A stretch of 64,000 bases of DNA. Origin: an uncultured Desulfobacterales bacterium (GTDB lineage: Bacteria; Desulfobacterota; Desulfobulbia; Desulfobulbales; Desulfocapsaceae). Of this stretch, positions 24,289 through 35,420 are shown piece by piece. A program made the position numbers and the translations under genes. How positions within the stretch are numbered: position 1 is the stretch's first letter; every line of letters starts with the position of its first letter. The stretch lies in assembly GCA_937915545.1 (NCBI GenBank), contig CALGIJ010000029.1, forward strand, positions 1-64,000, given 5' to 3'. A model generated the notes under the pieces. The model did not search any database, was not told the DNA's origin, and saw only the letters and a program-made list of their open reading frames with translations.

Positions 24289-25611
24289 ATGACCTTCACC
24301 GTCAAAGACATCCTCGAGATGGAAGTAACCCTGGCGCTTGGCTGCACCGAGCCGGTGGCCATCGCCCTGGCCACCGCCGCCGCCGCCTCGCTGCTGCCGA
24401 GCAAGGAGTTCGACGCCATCGAGATCTGGATCGATCCGAACATTTACAAGAACGGCATGGCGGTGATCATCCCCGGCTGCGGCGGACTGCAGGGGCTCGA
24501 CACCGCCGCCGCCCTCGGCGCCTGCGGCGGCAATCCGAGCCGTGGGTTGGAAGTGCTGGAGAGCCTCGACGACCAGTCGGTGGCCAAGGCCAAGCAGCTG
24601 CTCGTCGACGGCAAGGTCAAGGTCAACCTGCGCGACGAGGTCGGCCTCTACGTGCGCAGCAAACTGACCTGCGGCGACAATGTCGCCGAGGCGCTGATCG
24701 TCGACCTGCACAACAACATCGTCAGTCTCAAGCTGAATGGCGAAGAGATTGTCGACTCGCCACTTTTGGAACGGGGCAAGAAAAAAGGCGGGCGCCATAG
24801 TATGGCAGAGCTTGAGGCCTGGCTGCGCGACCTCAACCTGGAACAGATCCTCGAGCTGACGGCGCAGCTCGACGAGGACGACCTCAACTTCCTCGAGGAA
24901 GGCGTCAACCATAACCTCGCCCTGGCCGAGTACGGCCTCAAGCACGGCAGCGGCCTCGGCATCGGCAAGGCCATCGACCGCCTCGTCAAGCAGAAGCTCC
25001 TCGTCAACGACATGACCACCTCGGCGCGGCGCCTCACCTCGGCGGCCGCCGACGCCCGCATGGGCGGGGCCAAGCTGCCGGCGATGAGCTCGGCCGGCAG
25101 CGGCAACCACGGCCTCACCGCCATCCTCCCCATCTGGGCGATCAAGGACTTCATCGCCCACGACCGCGACACCCTGCTGCGCGCCATCGGCCTCAGCCAC
25201 ATCGTCACCGCCTACGTCAAGGCCCACACCGGGCGGCTGTCGGCGGTATGCGGCTGCTCGGTGGCCGCCGGCGCCGGGGCCACCGCCGGCATCACCTACC
25301 TGGTGGGCGGCGACCTCCACCACATGGAGGGGGCCATCGGCAATATCCTCGAAGACCTCGCCGGCGTCATCTGCGACGGCGCCAAGGCCGGTTGTGCCAT
25401 CAAGCTCAATACCGCCGCCGGCGCCGCCGTGCAGGCGGCCCTCTTCTCCCTGCACGGGGTCAAGGTCAAGGACACCGACGGCATCATCGGCAATTCGACG
25501 CAGAAGACGGTGCAGAACATGGGCGCCCTCAGCCATGACGGCATGATCCAGGCGGACAGGACCATCCTCAAGATCATGCTCGAAAAACAGCTCAACAAAG
25601 GCAAAAAATAG
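24289..25611 (+). CDS. L-cysteine desulfidase family (CyuA/UPF0597, serine dehydratase alpha-like)
   Basis: A 440-residue iron-sulfur enzyme family that splits L-cysteine to sulfide, ammonia and pyruvate by way of 2-aminoacrylate. Cysteines matching the cluster ligands are seen in VTLALGCTEPVAIALA (about residue 19), VCGCSVAAGAGATAG, and GVICDGAKAGCAIK. SSAGSGNHGLTAILP is the family's serine-rich glycine loop. The full length fits UPF0597. It lies in an operon with ridA, a good match because RidA removes the enamine intermediate. The regulator gene heads the operon. Confidence 0.88.
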   Translation: MTFTVKDILEMEVTLALGCTEPVAIALATAAAASLLPSKEFDAIEIWIDPNIYKNGMAVIIPGCGGLQGLDTAAALGACGGNPSRGLEVLESLDDQSVAKAKQLLVDGKVKVNLRDEVGLYVRSKLTCGDNVAEALIVDLHNNIVSLKLNGEEIVDSPLLERGKKKGGRHSMAELEAWLRDLNLEQILELTAQLDEDDLNFLEEGVNHNLALAEYGLKHGSGLGIGKAIDRLVKQKLLVNDMTTSARRLTSAAADARMGGAKLPAMSSAGSGNHGLTAILPIWAIKDFIAHDRDTLLRAIGLSHIVTAYVKAHTGRLSAVCGCSVAAGAGATAGITYLVGGDLHHMEGAIGNILEDLAGVICDGAKAGCAIKLNTAAGAAVQAALFSLHGVKVKDTDGIIGNSTQKTVQNMGALSHDGMIQADRTILKIMLEKQLNKGKK

Positions 25612-25616
25612 CGCCC

Positions 25617-25642
25617 CTCTCCACCGCAAAGCCGGTGGAGAG
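25617..25642 (+). terminator. Hairpin after the cysteine desulfidase gene
   Basis: A perfect 10-bp stem CTCTCCACCG/CGGTGGAGAG with a 6-base loop begins 5 bases after the stop codon. There is no T-run, so it may be a Rho-dependent or processed 3' end rather than a classical terminator. Confidence 0.5.
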
Positions 25643-25755
25643 AATCGTCAGCAAGCCAGCGGCCGCAGACTGCGAAAATGGGGTACTCCCGGGGCGATCT
25701 GTTGCCTGCGTGTCGACAGGTTTTTCTGGATCTCTGGCGGGATGACAGCAAGAAA

Positions 25756-25790
25756 TGCATGGATTGTCAATCCAACTTACAATCCATGCA
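25756..25790 (-). terminator. Probable terminator after purL
   Basis: TGCATGGATTGT (25756-25767) and ACAATCCATGCA (25779-25790) form a perfect 12-bp stem with an 11-base loop. On the minus strand it is followed by a weak T-rich stretch (TTTCTT). It lies about 50 bases beyond the purL stop. The rest of 25643-25755 shows nothing I can name. Confidence 0.55.
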
Positions 25791-25837
25791 CGGCAACCAT
25801 CGCGCCGCCGGCAGAGGCGGCGCGGATCGGGACCGTC

Positions 25838-28800
25838 TCAGCGCCCTTCCTGGCACCACTGGTAGGCGTTATGGAAGAGCTGCAGCCACGGCGAGACCTG
25901 GAGATGCTTCAAGTCCTCCGGCAGGTAGTGGGCCTGCCAGGGCAGGAAGGCGCGCTCGGGATGGGGCATCAGTGCCAGGTGACGGCCGTCGGCGGAACAC
26001 AGCGCCGCCAGCCCGAGGGGCGAGCCGTTGGGGTTGAAGGGGTAGGTCTCGGTAGCCTGGCCCTCGTCGTCGACATAGAGTATTGGCGCCAGGCCGCCGT
26101 CGATGACTTCCCGGCGCAACGCTTCGTCGGGGAAGATCAACCGTCCCTCGCCGTGATCGACGTGGATGCCGAAGACCAGCCCCTCCATGCCGCGCAGCAT
26201 GATCGCCGGGCTCTTCTCCACCCGCACCGTGGTCCAGCGCGACTCGAAGCGCCCGGAGAGGTTGCGCACGAAGCGCGGCTGCCGCTCCGCCGCCAGGCCC
26301 AGTCCCGGCACCCAGCCGAGCAGGCCGAAGAGCTGGCAGCCGTTGCACACCCCGAGGGTGAAGGTGTCGGGGCGCTGATAGAAGGTGGTGAACATCTCGC
26401 GCAGGCGGGGATTGAAGAGGATGGTCGCCGCCCAGCCCTTGGCCGACTCGGGCACGTCGGCGTAGGAGAAGCCGCCCACCGCCGCCAGGCCGCGGAACTG
26501 CTCGAGGCTGACCGTGCCCTGCAGCAGATCGTTCATGCACACGTCCCAGGGTTCGAAGCCGGCGGCGTAGAAGGCCGATGACATCTCGCGGTCGGAGTTG
26601 GAGCCCTCGTCGCGGAGGATCGCCACCCGCGGCTTGTCGACCCGCAGCAGCACCTCCGGCGCGGCCGGCCTGGGCGTGAAGGGCAGGCGATACTCCGGCC
26701 CGCGGCGCGCGTGGATGGCCCGCTTCTCCTCCTCGGCCAGGCTGGCCGGAATCTGCAGCCGCTCGAGCTGGTGGCTGGTCTCCTCCCACCACGAGCGCAA
26801 GGTCACCATCTCCTCGTCGAGCACCGTCTCGCCTTTGACACGCACACGGATGCGCCCGTCGGCGGTGGAGCGGCCGAGGCGGCAAGAGGGTACATCCTGC
26901 GCGGCGAAGACCGCCTCGACCTCGGCCAGGTCCTCCGGCCGGCACTCCAGCACCAGGCCGAGCTCCTCGGCGAAGAGGGCCGCCAGGGCCGCCGATGCGC
27001 CGTCCATGGAGAGATCAAGGCCGCAGTTGCCGGCAAAGGCCATCTCCAGCACGGTGGTCACCAGGCCGCCGTCGCTGCGGTCGTGGCCGGCGGTGAGCAG
27101 GCCGCGGTCGAGCAGCTGCTGCACGGCGGCAAAGGCCCGCCGCAGCAGCGCCGGGTCGTCGAGGTCGGGGGAGAGGTCGCCCAGTCTGCCACGCACCTGG
27201 GCCAGGGCGCTGCCGCCGAGACGGACGCGGCCGCCGCCAAGGTCGATGTAGAGCAGAGGCGCGCCGCGCATCTTGAGATCGGGGGTGATGGCGCGGTTGA
27301 GGTCGGGCATCGCCGCGTAGGCGGAAATAACCAGCTGGCGCGGCGACTTGACGGTTTCCTCGCCAACCACGGTGGCCATCGACAGGCTGTCCTTGCCGCC
27401 ATCGACGGCCATGCCGAGGGCGATCATCGCCTCGCTCATCGCCTGGGCCGCGTCGTAGAGGGCGGCGCCCTCCCCCGGCAGCTTGGGGGCCCACATCCAG
27501 TTGGCGGAGCACTTCACCTGGTCGAGGCTGCGCACCCGGGCGAAGACCAGGTTGGTCAAGGCCTCGCCCACCGCCATGCGCGCCCCCGCCGCCGGGTCGA
27601 CGAGCATCTTGATCGACTGCTCGCCGATGGCGGTGGCGATGCCGGTCAGGCCGAAGTGGCTCTGGGCGACCACGGCGACATCGCCGACGGTCAGCTGCAG
27701 GGGGCCGCAGCACTGCTGGCGGGCGATCAGCCCGGTGACGGCGCGGTCGACCTTGCTGGTCAGAAAACGCTTCGAGCCCACCGAGACGAGACGCAGCACC
27801 TCGTGCAGAGCGGCGGCGACGGACAGGTCGGCGGGCAGCGGCAGCGGCTCCTCCCGCCACGGGCGGCGACTGTCGGTGAAGGTTTTCTGGGGGATATTGC
27901 CGAGCAGGGCGGGCAGCTCGATATTGACCGGGGTGGTGTCATTGGCAGCGTCGTGGACGACGAAGCGCAGATCGCCGGTGACCCGCCCGAGCACCTCGCA
28001 GCCGACCTTCTCGCGCTCGCAGATGGCCTGGAAGCGCTCGATGTTCTCCGGCTTGATGAGGAAACCGTTGCGCTCCTGGTACTCGGCGACATAGATCTCC
28101 AGCACCGACATGGTCGGGTCGCCGACGCGGATGTTGCGGATCTCCACCCAGCCGCCGGACTTCTCCACCAGTTCCTTGAGGACGTTGGCCGGCCCGCCCG
28201 CGCCCTGGTCGTGGATGACCTCGATGAGGCTGCGGTCGCCCATCTCGTTGCAGGCGCGGATGACGCGGTTCATCTTCTGTTCCATCTCGGCGTCGCCACG
28301 CTGCACGGCGTTGAAGTCGAGGCTCGACTCGTTTTCGCCCTGCAGCATGCTCGAAGCGGCGCCGCCGCCGAAGCCGACGCGGTAGGCCGGCCCGCCCACC
28401 TGGACGATGAGCATGCCTTCCTCGGCAGCCTTCTTCTCGGTGAGCCGGCCGTCGATCTGGCCGATGCCGCCGGTGAACATGATCGGCTTGAGGAAGCCCC
28501 AGCGCTGGCCGTCAGCGAGGCGCAGGTCGAAGGAGCGGGTGAAGCCCTGGATGAGCGGCTCGCCGAACTTGTTGCCATAGTCGGAGGCGCCGTTGCTGGC
28601 CTCGATCTCGATCTCCAGCGGCTTGGCGAGGTTGTCCGGAGCCGGCATCTCCTTCTCCCAGGAGAGGGGATAGCCGGGGATGAGCAGGTTGCCGACGCAG
28701 TAGCCGGCGGTGCCGGCGATGACCAGCCCGCCGCGGCCGGTGCCCTGGACGTCGCGGATGCGGCCGCCGGTACCGGTCTCGGCCCCGGGGAAGGGAGCCA

Positions 28801-29644
28801 CGCCGGTGGGGAAGTTATGGGTCTCGGCGGTGAGCAGGGGGTGGTAGTCGACACGGGAGGCGAAGAGCGGCGAGGGCTCCCCCGGCTCGGCCGGCAGCAG
28901 GGTGTCGACGGCATAGCCGGCGACCACCGAAGAGTTGTCCTTGAAGGCGATGAGCGAGCCGGCCGGGTGGGCGGCAAGGGTGGCGGTGACCAGCTCGAAG
29001 AGGGTGTGCTCCTGCAGGACGCCGTCGATGACCTGGCGTCCCTTGAAGAAACCGTGGCGGGAGTGCTCCGAGTTGGCGTTGTTGAGGTCCATGATCTCGA
29101 CGATGGTCGGGTTGCGCTTCTCGCGGCCGACGAAATAGTCGTAGTAGAGCTCGCGGTCGCGCTGGTCCATGGAGATGCCCGGCAACTCGTCGAAGGCCGC
29201 CATGCCGCGGCCGAGGAGGTCGACCTCGTAGACCGGCTCCGGCACCACCCCGGTGTCGAAGGAGCGCAGCGGCTCGAGATAGCGGCACTCGGTCATGCGG
29301 TCGTGGTGACGGTCGACGAAGGCCTGCAGATCTTCTCCCTCGGGCACCAGGTAGCGGCGCGAGCGCTCGACCCGGGTGATCGCGGCGAGGCCGGTGGCGC
29401 GGCAGATGGACACCATGTTCGAGGACCAGGCGGTGGCGAAGTTGAGGCGCGGCCCCACCTCCACCACCCGCTCGCCTTCGGGCACGGGGCGGTCGACGAC
29501 CGTCCCGGCAAGCAGGCCGTCGGCGAGAATGAGCCTGAGGCGCTCCAGTTCCTCGGCGGTCAGGGCGCGGCTGGTTTCGATATGAAAGCAGTAGGCGCGG
29601 TCGGCGGCCAGCTGCTTGTACAGTTGAATGACGTTGGCGGTCAT
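25838..29644 (-). CDS. purL: Phosphoribosylformylglycinamidine synthase, single-chain large form
   Basis: A 1268-residue enzyme of purine synthesis that converts FGAR, ATP and glutamine to FGAM. It is the long, E. coli-type form with the glutaminase fused. The ATP-binding synthase half has TAETHNFPTGVAPFPGAETG and HDQGAGGPANVLKELVEKSG. The C-terminal class I glutamine amidotransferase has the nucleophile in LGVCNGCQLFGLLG and the His-Glu pair in LMPHPERAFL. I start it at ATG 29644 (MTANVIQLYKQL) with AAAAGGA upstream. It stands alone between the desulfidase operon and the divergent hybrid kinase. Confidence 0.97.
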   Translation of the reverse strand: MTANVIQLYKQLAADRAYCFHIETSRALTAEELERLRLILADGLLAGTVVDRPVPEGERVVEVGPRLNFATAWSSNMVSICRATGLAAITRVERSRRYLVPEGEDLQAFVDRHHDRMTECRYLEPLRSFDTGVVPEPVYEVDLLGRGMAAFDELPGISMDQRDRELYYDYFVGREKRNPTIVEIMDLNNANSEHSRHGFFKGRQVIDGVLQEHTLFELVTATLAAHPAGSLIAFKDNSSVVAGYAVDTLLPAEPGEPSPLFASRVDYHPLLTAETHNFPTGVAPFPGAETGTGGRIRDVQGTGRGGLVIAGTAGYCVGNLLIPGYPLSWEKEMPAPDNLAKPLEIEIEASNGASDYGNKFGEPLIQGFTRSFDLRLADGQRWGFLKPIMFTGGIGQIDGRLTEKKAAEEGMLIVQVGGPAYRVGFGGGAASSMLQGENESSLDFNAVQRGDAEMEQKMNRVIRACNEMGDRSLIEVIHDQGAGGPANVLKELVEKSGGWVEIRNIRVGDPTMSVLEIYVAEYQERNGFLIKPENIERFQAICEREKVGCEVLGRVTGDLRFVVHDAANDTTPVNIELPALLGNIPQKTFTDSRRPWREEPLPLPADLSVAAALHEVLRLVSVGSKRFLTSKVDRAVTGLIARQQCCGPLQLTVGDVAVVAQSHFGLTGIATAIGEQSIKMLVDPAAGARMAVGEALTNLVFARVRSLDQVKCSANWMWAPKLPGEGAALYDAAQAMSEAMIALGMAVDGGKDSLSMATVVGEETVKSPRQLVISAYAAMPDLNRAITPDLKMRGAPLLYIDLGGGRVRLGGSALAQVRGRLGDLSPDLDDPALLRRAFAAVQQLLDRGLLTAGHDRSDGGLVTTVLEMAFAGNCGLDLSMDGASAALAALFAEELGLVLECRPEDLAEVEAVFAAQDVPSCRLGRSTADGRIRVRVKGETVLDEEMVTLRSWWEETSHQLERLQIPASLAEEEKRAIHARRGPEYRLPFTPRPAAPEVLLRVDKPRVAILRDEGSNSDREMSSAFYAAGFEPWDVCMNDLLQGTVSLEQFRGLAAVGGFSYADVPESAKGWAATILFNPRLREMFTTFYQRPDTFTLGVCNGCQLFGLLGWVPGLGLAAERQPRFVRNLSGRFESRWTTVRVEKSPAIMLRGMEGLVFGIHVDHGEGRLIFPDEALRREVIDGGLAPILYVDDEGQATETYPFNPNGSPLGLAALCSADGRHLALMPHPERAFLPWQAHYLPEDLKHLQVSPWLQLFHNAYQWCQEGR

Positions 29645-29801
29645 GATCGTTTTCCTTTTCTCCACTGCTGCGGCGCCCTTGGCGCCCTGATTGCGGCGCC
29701 AGGGGCGCCCTCCTGTCCGGGTCGGCGGGCTCGGCCACATCCGGGCGGAACCCTCGCCCAAGGGTAGCATGTATCACCGAAAATTTCCGTAGGATTTTCT
29801 T

Positions 29802-29831
29802 TTGCCGCGGCAGCCCCGGGGAAGGTATAGT
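29802..29831 (+). promoter_or_regulatory. Possible promoter of the hybrid kinase gene
   Basis: TTGCCG (29802-29807) and TATAGT (29826-29831) are separated by 18 bases, giving a sigma-70-like pair just upstream of the kinase frame. Only the -10 is close to consensus. Confidence 0.4.
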
Positions 29832-29845
29832 GGCTGGCGGAACCC

Positions 29846-31654
<1,809 letters not shown>

Positions 31655-31721
31655 GGCCGCGTTGGCCGCACACCGTCCGGCCTGGCCAAGGATGACGGGG
31701 ATGTGCTGGCCGCCGAGACTT

Positions 31722-32117
31722 CTAGCGCCGGCTGAGGCACATATGTTCCAGGGCCGGGCCGACCACGCTCCAGTCGACGCAGGGCCTGGAAAAGCCTTTC
31801 GGGTGGGTGAGGGGGCAGCCGAAAGCGGAGTCGTCGACATAGACATCGCCGTAGGCCTTGGGGCTGGTGGTCCAGCTGTCCTGGTCGGGGTTGCGGTTGA
31901 CGCCGTAGAGGGTGACGCCGTTTTCTTGCAGGAAATGCACCGCCTGGCGCAGCAGGTCGCCGCCTTCGCGGGTGTCGGAGCGCATGGTGAAGAGAATGAC
32001 CCGCGCGCCATGGCGCTGCAGCTTTTTCAGCCAGGTGAACGCGCCCGGAACCGGGGCGCCGATCTGCGGATAGCGGTGATCGACCACGGTGCCGTCGAAA
32101 TCAAGACAGAGATACAT
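31722..32117 (-). CDS. Small HAD-superfamily hydrolase-like protein
   Basis: A 131-residue protein opening with the HAD motif I, LCLDFDGTVVD, and carrying a motif-II-like threonine in VILFTMRSDTREGG. The acidic YGDVYVDDSAFG late in the chain fits motif IV. The small size and ICAP-like layout match BT0820-type hydrolases with no cap domain. It likely acts on a phosphate ester; the substrate is unknown. It lies between a convergent kinase gene and recD2, 163 bases from the latter. Confidence 0.82.
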   Translation of the reverse strand: MYLCLDFDGTVVDHRYPQIGAPVPGAFTWLKKLQRHGARVILFTMRSDTREGGDLLRQAVHFLQENGVTLYGVNRNPDQDSWTTSPKAYGDVYVDDSAFGCPLTHPKGFSRPCVDWSVVGPALEHMCLSRR

Positions 32118-32280
32118 CCCTTCCTCCCCAAGGCAGTAAGCCGTTGCCGTCCTTCCCCCTGCCGGGCGGACGTTTGCGCCATTTGCACAGACACGGGTGG
32201 CAAAGCCGCACAGTACCCGGGGCGGCCGGCTGGTGCAAGCCCGCTCCGGGCAAAAGTTCCCCCAAGGCCCCGTCCCCGCC

Positions 32281-34779
32281 CTATTTCCCGCCTGGCACGG
32301 CCTCGCCGAGAAGCTCCGCCAGGGCGGTCTGCCGCCTGGCGATATCGACGTTACGCGTCGCCATGGCCAGGGCGCGGCGGCTGCCGACGAAGACCGCCAG
32401 GCGACGCGCCCTGGTGAGGCCGGTGTAGACGAGGTTGCGAAAGAGCATCTTGAAGTGCTGGGTGAGCACCGGCAGGATGACTGCCGCGAACTCGCTGCCC
32501 TGGGACTTGTGGATGGTGATGGCGTAGGCCAGGTCGAGCTGCAGGATGTCGTCCTGACTGTAGGAAACGAGACGGCCGTCGGGGGAGAACTCGACGACGC
32601 AGCCCGGCAGGGAGTTGTCGATCTCGCGGATGCGGCCGATATCGCCGTTGTAGACGTTGAGCTCGTAGTTGTTGCGGCGGTGGATGACGCGGTCGCCGAC
32701 GCGAAACAGCCGCTCGCCCACCTGCAGCTGGCTCTTGCCGGGGCCGGGGGGGTTGACCGCCTCCTGGACGACGCGGTTGAGGCTGACCGTGCCGAGGCTG
32801 CCGCGGGTCATCGGGGCGAGGATCTGGATCTCGGTGTCTTCGCCGTGGTATTTGGGGATCCAGTCGCGGTAGAGGCGCACCACCGTCTCCACCGCGCTGA
32901 GGCCGTAGTGCAGGGTCGACCAGGGGTGGACCCTGGCGGCCACCAGGCGCAGCTCCTCGACCTCGCCGCGGGCCGCCTTGAGCCGCTCCAGGTCGACGTG
33001 GCGGAATTTGCGCGGGATGTCGAAGTCACGCTCGTAGGCCGAGAGGATGGGCTCTTCGCTGCGGAAGGTATAATAGTCGCCCTCCGCAGGCAACAACGGC
33101 AGGGCGGAGGGGCCGACCAGCCGCTTCACCCGGCTGATGAAGTGGAGCTGCTCCTGGGTGGCCTCGTCGGAATCGAGAAAGAGGCAGTCGACCTTGTCCT
33201 GCCACAGCTGCGGCGAGCGGAAGGGCGAGTCGATACCTGGCAGGATGCCGCGGTTGAGCTGATGGGCGAATTCGATGATCTTCGAGCTCTGCGCCTGGCG
33301 GAAGATACGGCTGAGGTGGAACACCGCCACCCGCCCGGAGAGGATGATGTCACCGAGGACATTGCCCGCCCCCACCGCCGGCAGCTGGTCGGCGTCGCCG
33401 ATGAACAGCACCCGGCAGCCCTGCGGCACCGCCTTGAGCAGCGAGGCGGTGAGGGAGATGTCGAGCATCGAGCACTCGTCGACGATCAGCACCTCGGCCA
33501 CCAGGGGCTGGTCGCGGTTGCGGAGGAAGTCGCCGTTTTGCCATTCGAGCAGGCGGTGCAGGGTCTTCGCCTCACGATGGATGACCTCCGCCATGCGTTG
33601 CGCCGCCCGCCCGGTGGGGGCGGCGAGCACCACGCGCAGGCCGAGGTGCTCGAAGAGGCGGACGATGACCTCGGTGGTGGTGGTCTTGCCGCAGCCCGGC
33701 CCGCCGGTGAGCACGGCGAAGCGGCAGGCGGCGACACCCTGCACCGCCGCCGCCTGCTCCTCGCTGAGCGCGATGCCGCGGTCGCGGCAGTAGGCGCTCA
33801 GCCAGCGCTCGACGAAGGCCTTGTCGATGGGCGCCGGCCCGGCCATGGCGGCAACCGCCTCGGCTACGAAGAGCTCGTCGAAATAGAGGGTTTTCGAGTA
33901 ATAGGCCAGGACCTCGCCCCCCTCGGGGCGACGCAGCGGCCGCACCATGAGCTGGCGCTGCGCCGCCATGTCACCTAGCAGCCGGGGCAGGCCGGCGCCG
34001 GGGTCGAGTTCCAGCAGGAGCTCGACCTCGCGGCGGATCTGCTCCTCGAGGAGGTAGCAGTGGCCCTGCTCGCGGCCGGCGGCCAGCACGTGGCGCACCG
34101 CCGCCGCCAGGCGCTGTTCGCTGTCCGGGGCCATGCCGAGGCTGAGCGCCACCCGGTCGGCGGAGAAGAAGCCGATGCCGTAGAAGTCGACAGCGAGGCG
34201 GTAGGGGTCCTCGCTGACCATGGCGATGGCCGCGTCACCGTATTTCTGGTAGATGCGCACCGCGAACAGGGTGGAGATGCCATGGCCCTGGAGGAACATC
34301 ATCACCTCACGCACCATGCGGTGACGGTGCCAGGCCTCCTTGATCGTCGCCAGTTTCCGCGAGGCGATGCCGGGGACGCCTAGCAGCTGGTCGATATCGT
34401 TTTCGAAGACCTCGAGCGTCGTTTCGCCGAAGTGACGGACGATCTTGGCGGCGGTCTTGGCGCCGACCCCGGCGATGAGGCCGGAGCCGAGGTACTTCTC
34501 CAGCGCCGCCGCCGTCGCCGGCTTGAGCTCGATGGCGCGCTGCGCCTTGAACTGGCGGCCGAACTGGCGGTGCACCGTCCAGCTGCCGCGGAACTCCATG
34601 GTCGCCCCGGCGAAGACGCGGGTCTGGTGGACGGTGACCGTGGCCATCTCCCCAGGGCTGTCGAAGGGGGTGACGCGCAGCACCGACCAGCCGCTCTCGG
34701 CGTTGTGGTAGGTGACCCGCTGCACAATGCCGCGCACCACCTCCTCGATGCTGTCGACGGTCACCGGGGGACCTTTCAA
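32281..34779 (-). CDS. recD2: ATP-dependent RecD2-type DNA helicase
   Basis: An 832-residue 5'-3' helicase of the RecD2 (RecD-like, RecBC-independent) group, involved in replication-fork repair. The N-terminal part has helix-hairpin-helix repeats (GSGLIAGVGAKTAAKIVRHFG and LLGVPGIASRKLATI). The helicase core has Walker A AVLTGGPGCGKTTTTEVI, Walker B VLIVDECSMLD, VLFIGDADQLPAVGAGN, and a C-terminal LAYAITIHKSQGSEFAAVILP. The gene starts at TTG 34779, overlapping the preceding stop as TTGA; GTG 34764 with AAAGG upstream is an alternative. Confidence 0.93.
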   Translation of the reverse strand: MKGPPVTVDSIEEVVRGIVQRVTYHNAESGWSVLRVTPFDSPGEMATVTVHQTRVFAGATMEFRGSWTVHRQFGRQFKAQRAIELKPATAAALEKYLGSGLIAGVGAKTAAKIVRHFGETTLEVFENDIDQLLGVPGIASRKLATIKEAWHRHRMVREVMMFLQGHGISTLFAVRIYQKYGDAAIAMVSEDPYRLAVDFYGIGFFSADRVALSLGMAPDSEQRLAAAVRHVLAAGREQGHCYLLEEQIRREVELLLELDPGAGLPRLLGDMAAQRQLMVRPLRRPEGGEVLAYYSKTLYFDELFVAEAVAAMAGPAPIDKAFVERWLSAYCRDRGIALSEEQAAAVQGVAACRFAVLTGGPGCGKTTTTEVIVRLFEHLGLRVVLAAPTGRAAQRMAEVIHREAKTLHRLLEWQNGDFLRNRDQPLVAEVLIVDECSMLDISLTASLLKAVPQGCRVLFIGDADQLPAVGAGNVLGDIILSGRVAVFHLSRIFRQAQSSKIIEFAHQLNRGILPGIDSPFRSPQLWQDKVDCLFLDSDEATQEQLHFISRVKRLVGPSALPLLPAEGDYYTFRSEEPILSAYERDFDIPRKFRHVDLERLKAARGEVEELRLVAARVHPWSTLHYGLSAVETVVRLYRDWIPKYHGEDTEIQILAPMTRGSLGTVSLNRVVQEAVNPPGPGKSQLQVGERLFRVGDRVIHRRNNYELNVYNGDIGRIREIDNSLPGCVVEFSPDGRLVSYSQDDILQLDLAYAITIHKSQGSEFAAVILPVLTQHFKMLFRNLVYTGLTRARRLAVFVGSRRALAMATRNVDIARRQTALAELLGEAVPGGK

Positions 34780-35327
34780 TTGACCTTCTCCGCGCCCTGG
34801 GGATCGGCGAAGCGCACCTTCTGCCCGGCCTCGACCATGGCCCCGACCCGCTCATGGACCTCGGCCACGGGGATGGCGAGGGCCTGGGAGAGCTGTTCGG
34901 CGCTATAGTAGCCGCGCCCCTCCCCGTCACGGAAAAGGGGCACCAGACCGGGATGACTGCTGGCGAAGCTGGCGCGGAGCTCGGTACGCGCCTCCTCGGG
35001 GAGATGCTCGTAGAGAACGTGCATGGCGGCGTGGAGGAGATAGGACGGCCCCGCCGCTGACTGCCCGCCTGCCAGGACCACCTCCAGGGCCTCCTCAGGC
35101 GAGTGGAAGAGGTCGTAGAGGGCCTTGATGACCCGCTCGCCCTCGGCCGGGTGCAGGGCGGTGCAGGGGCAGCCGACAAGCAGGGCACCGCAGCGCGGGC
35201 ACTCCTCCCCGGGACAGCCGTAGCGGTGTGGAAGGCCCTGGGGGCGGCCGCAGTCCCCGCATGATTCGCCCGAGCTGGGCCGCCGTTCCCCGCCGACGAC
35301 GATGCGGGCCGGGTAGTCTCTGTTCAT
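34776..35327 (-). CDS. Conserved-looking zinc-ribbon protein of unknown function
   Basis: A 183-residue protein. Residues about 22-56 carry four Cys pairs, CGDCGRPQGLPHRYGC then CPRCGALLVGCPC, which suggests one or two zinc-binding ribbons. The remainder is helical, with HAAMHVLYEHLPEEARTEL and an end (YYSAEQLSQALAIPVAEVHERV) that reads like a small winged or helical domain. I do not recognise a named family. I start it at ATG 35327 (GGAG seven bases upstream) rather than 35333. It overlaps recD2 by 4 bases, so the two are probably co-expressed. Confidence 0.72.
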   Translation of the reverse strand: MNRDYPARIVVGGERRPSSGESCGDCGRPQGLPHRYGCPGEECPRCGALLVGCPCTALHPAEGERVIKALYDLFHSPEEALEVVLAGGQSAAGPSYLLHAAMHVLYEHLPEEARTELRASFASSHPGLVPLFRDGEGRGYYSAEQLSQALAIPVAEVHERVGAMVEAGQKVRFADPQGAEKVN

Positions 35328-35420
35328 CTTCATTCTCCTTTGCCTGCCCTCATCCCCGCCGGCCGGCAGCGGCGGCGGTGGCCGTATCGCCGGTCGCCGG
35401 CCCGGTCGCCCCGGCCCCCG

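Noticed and set aside
26711..29767. A 1018-residue plus-strand frame opposite purL
   Set aside because: It is a shadow of purL on the other strand, composed of Gly/Ala/His/Asp-rich non-domain sequence.
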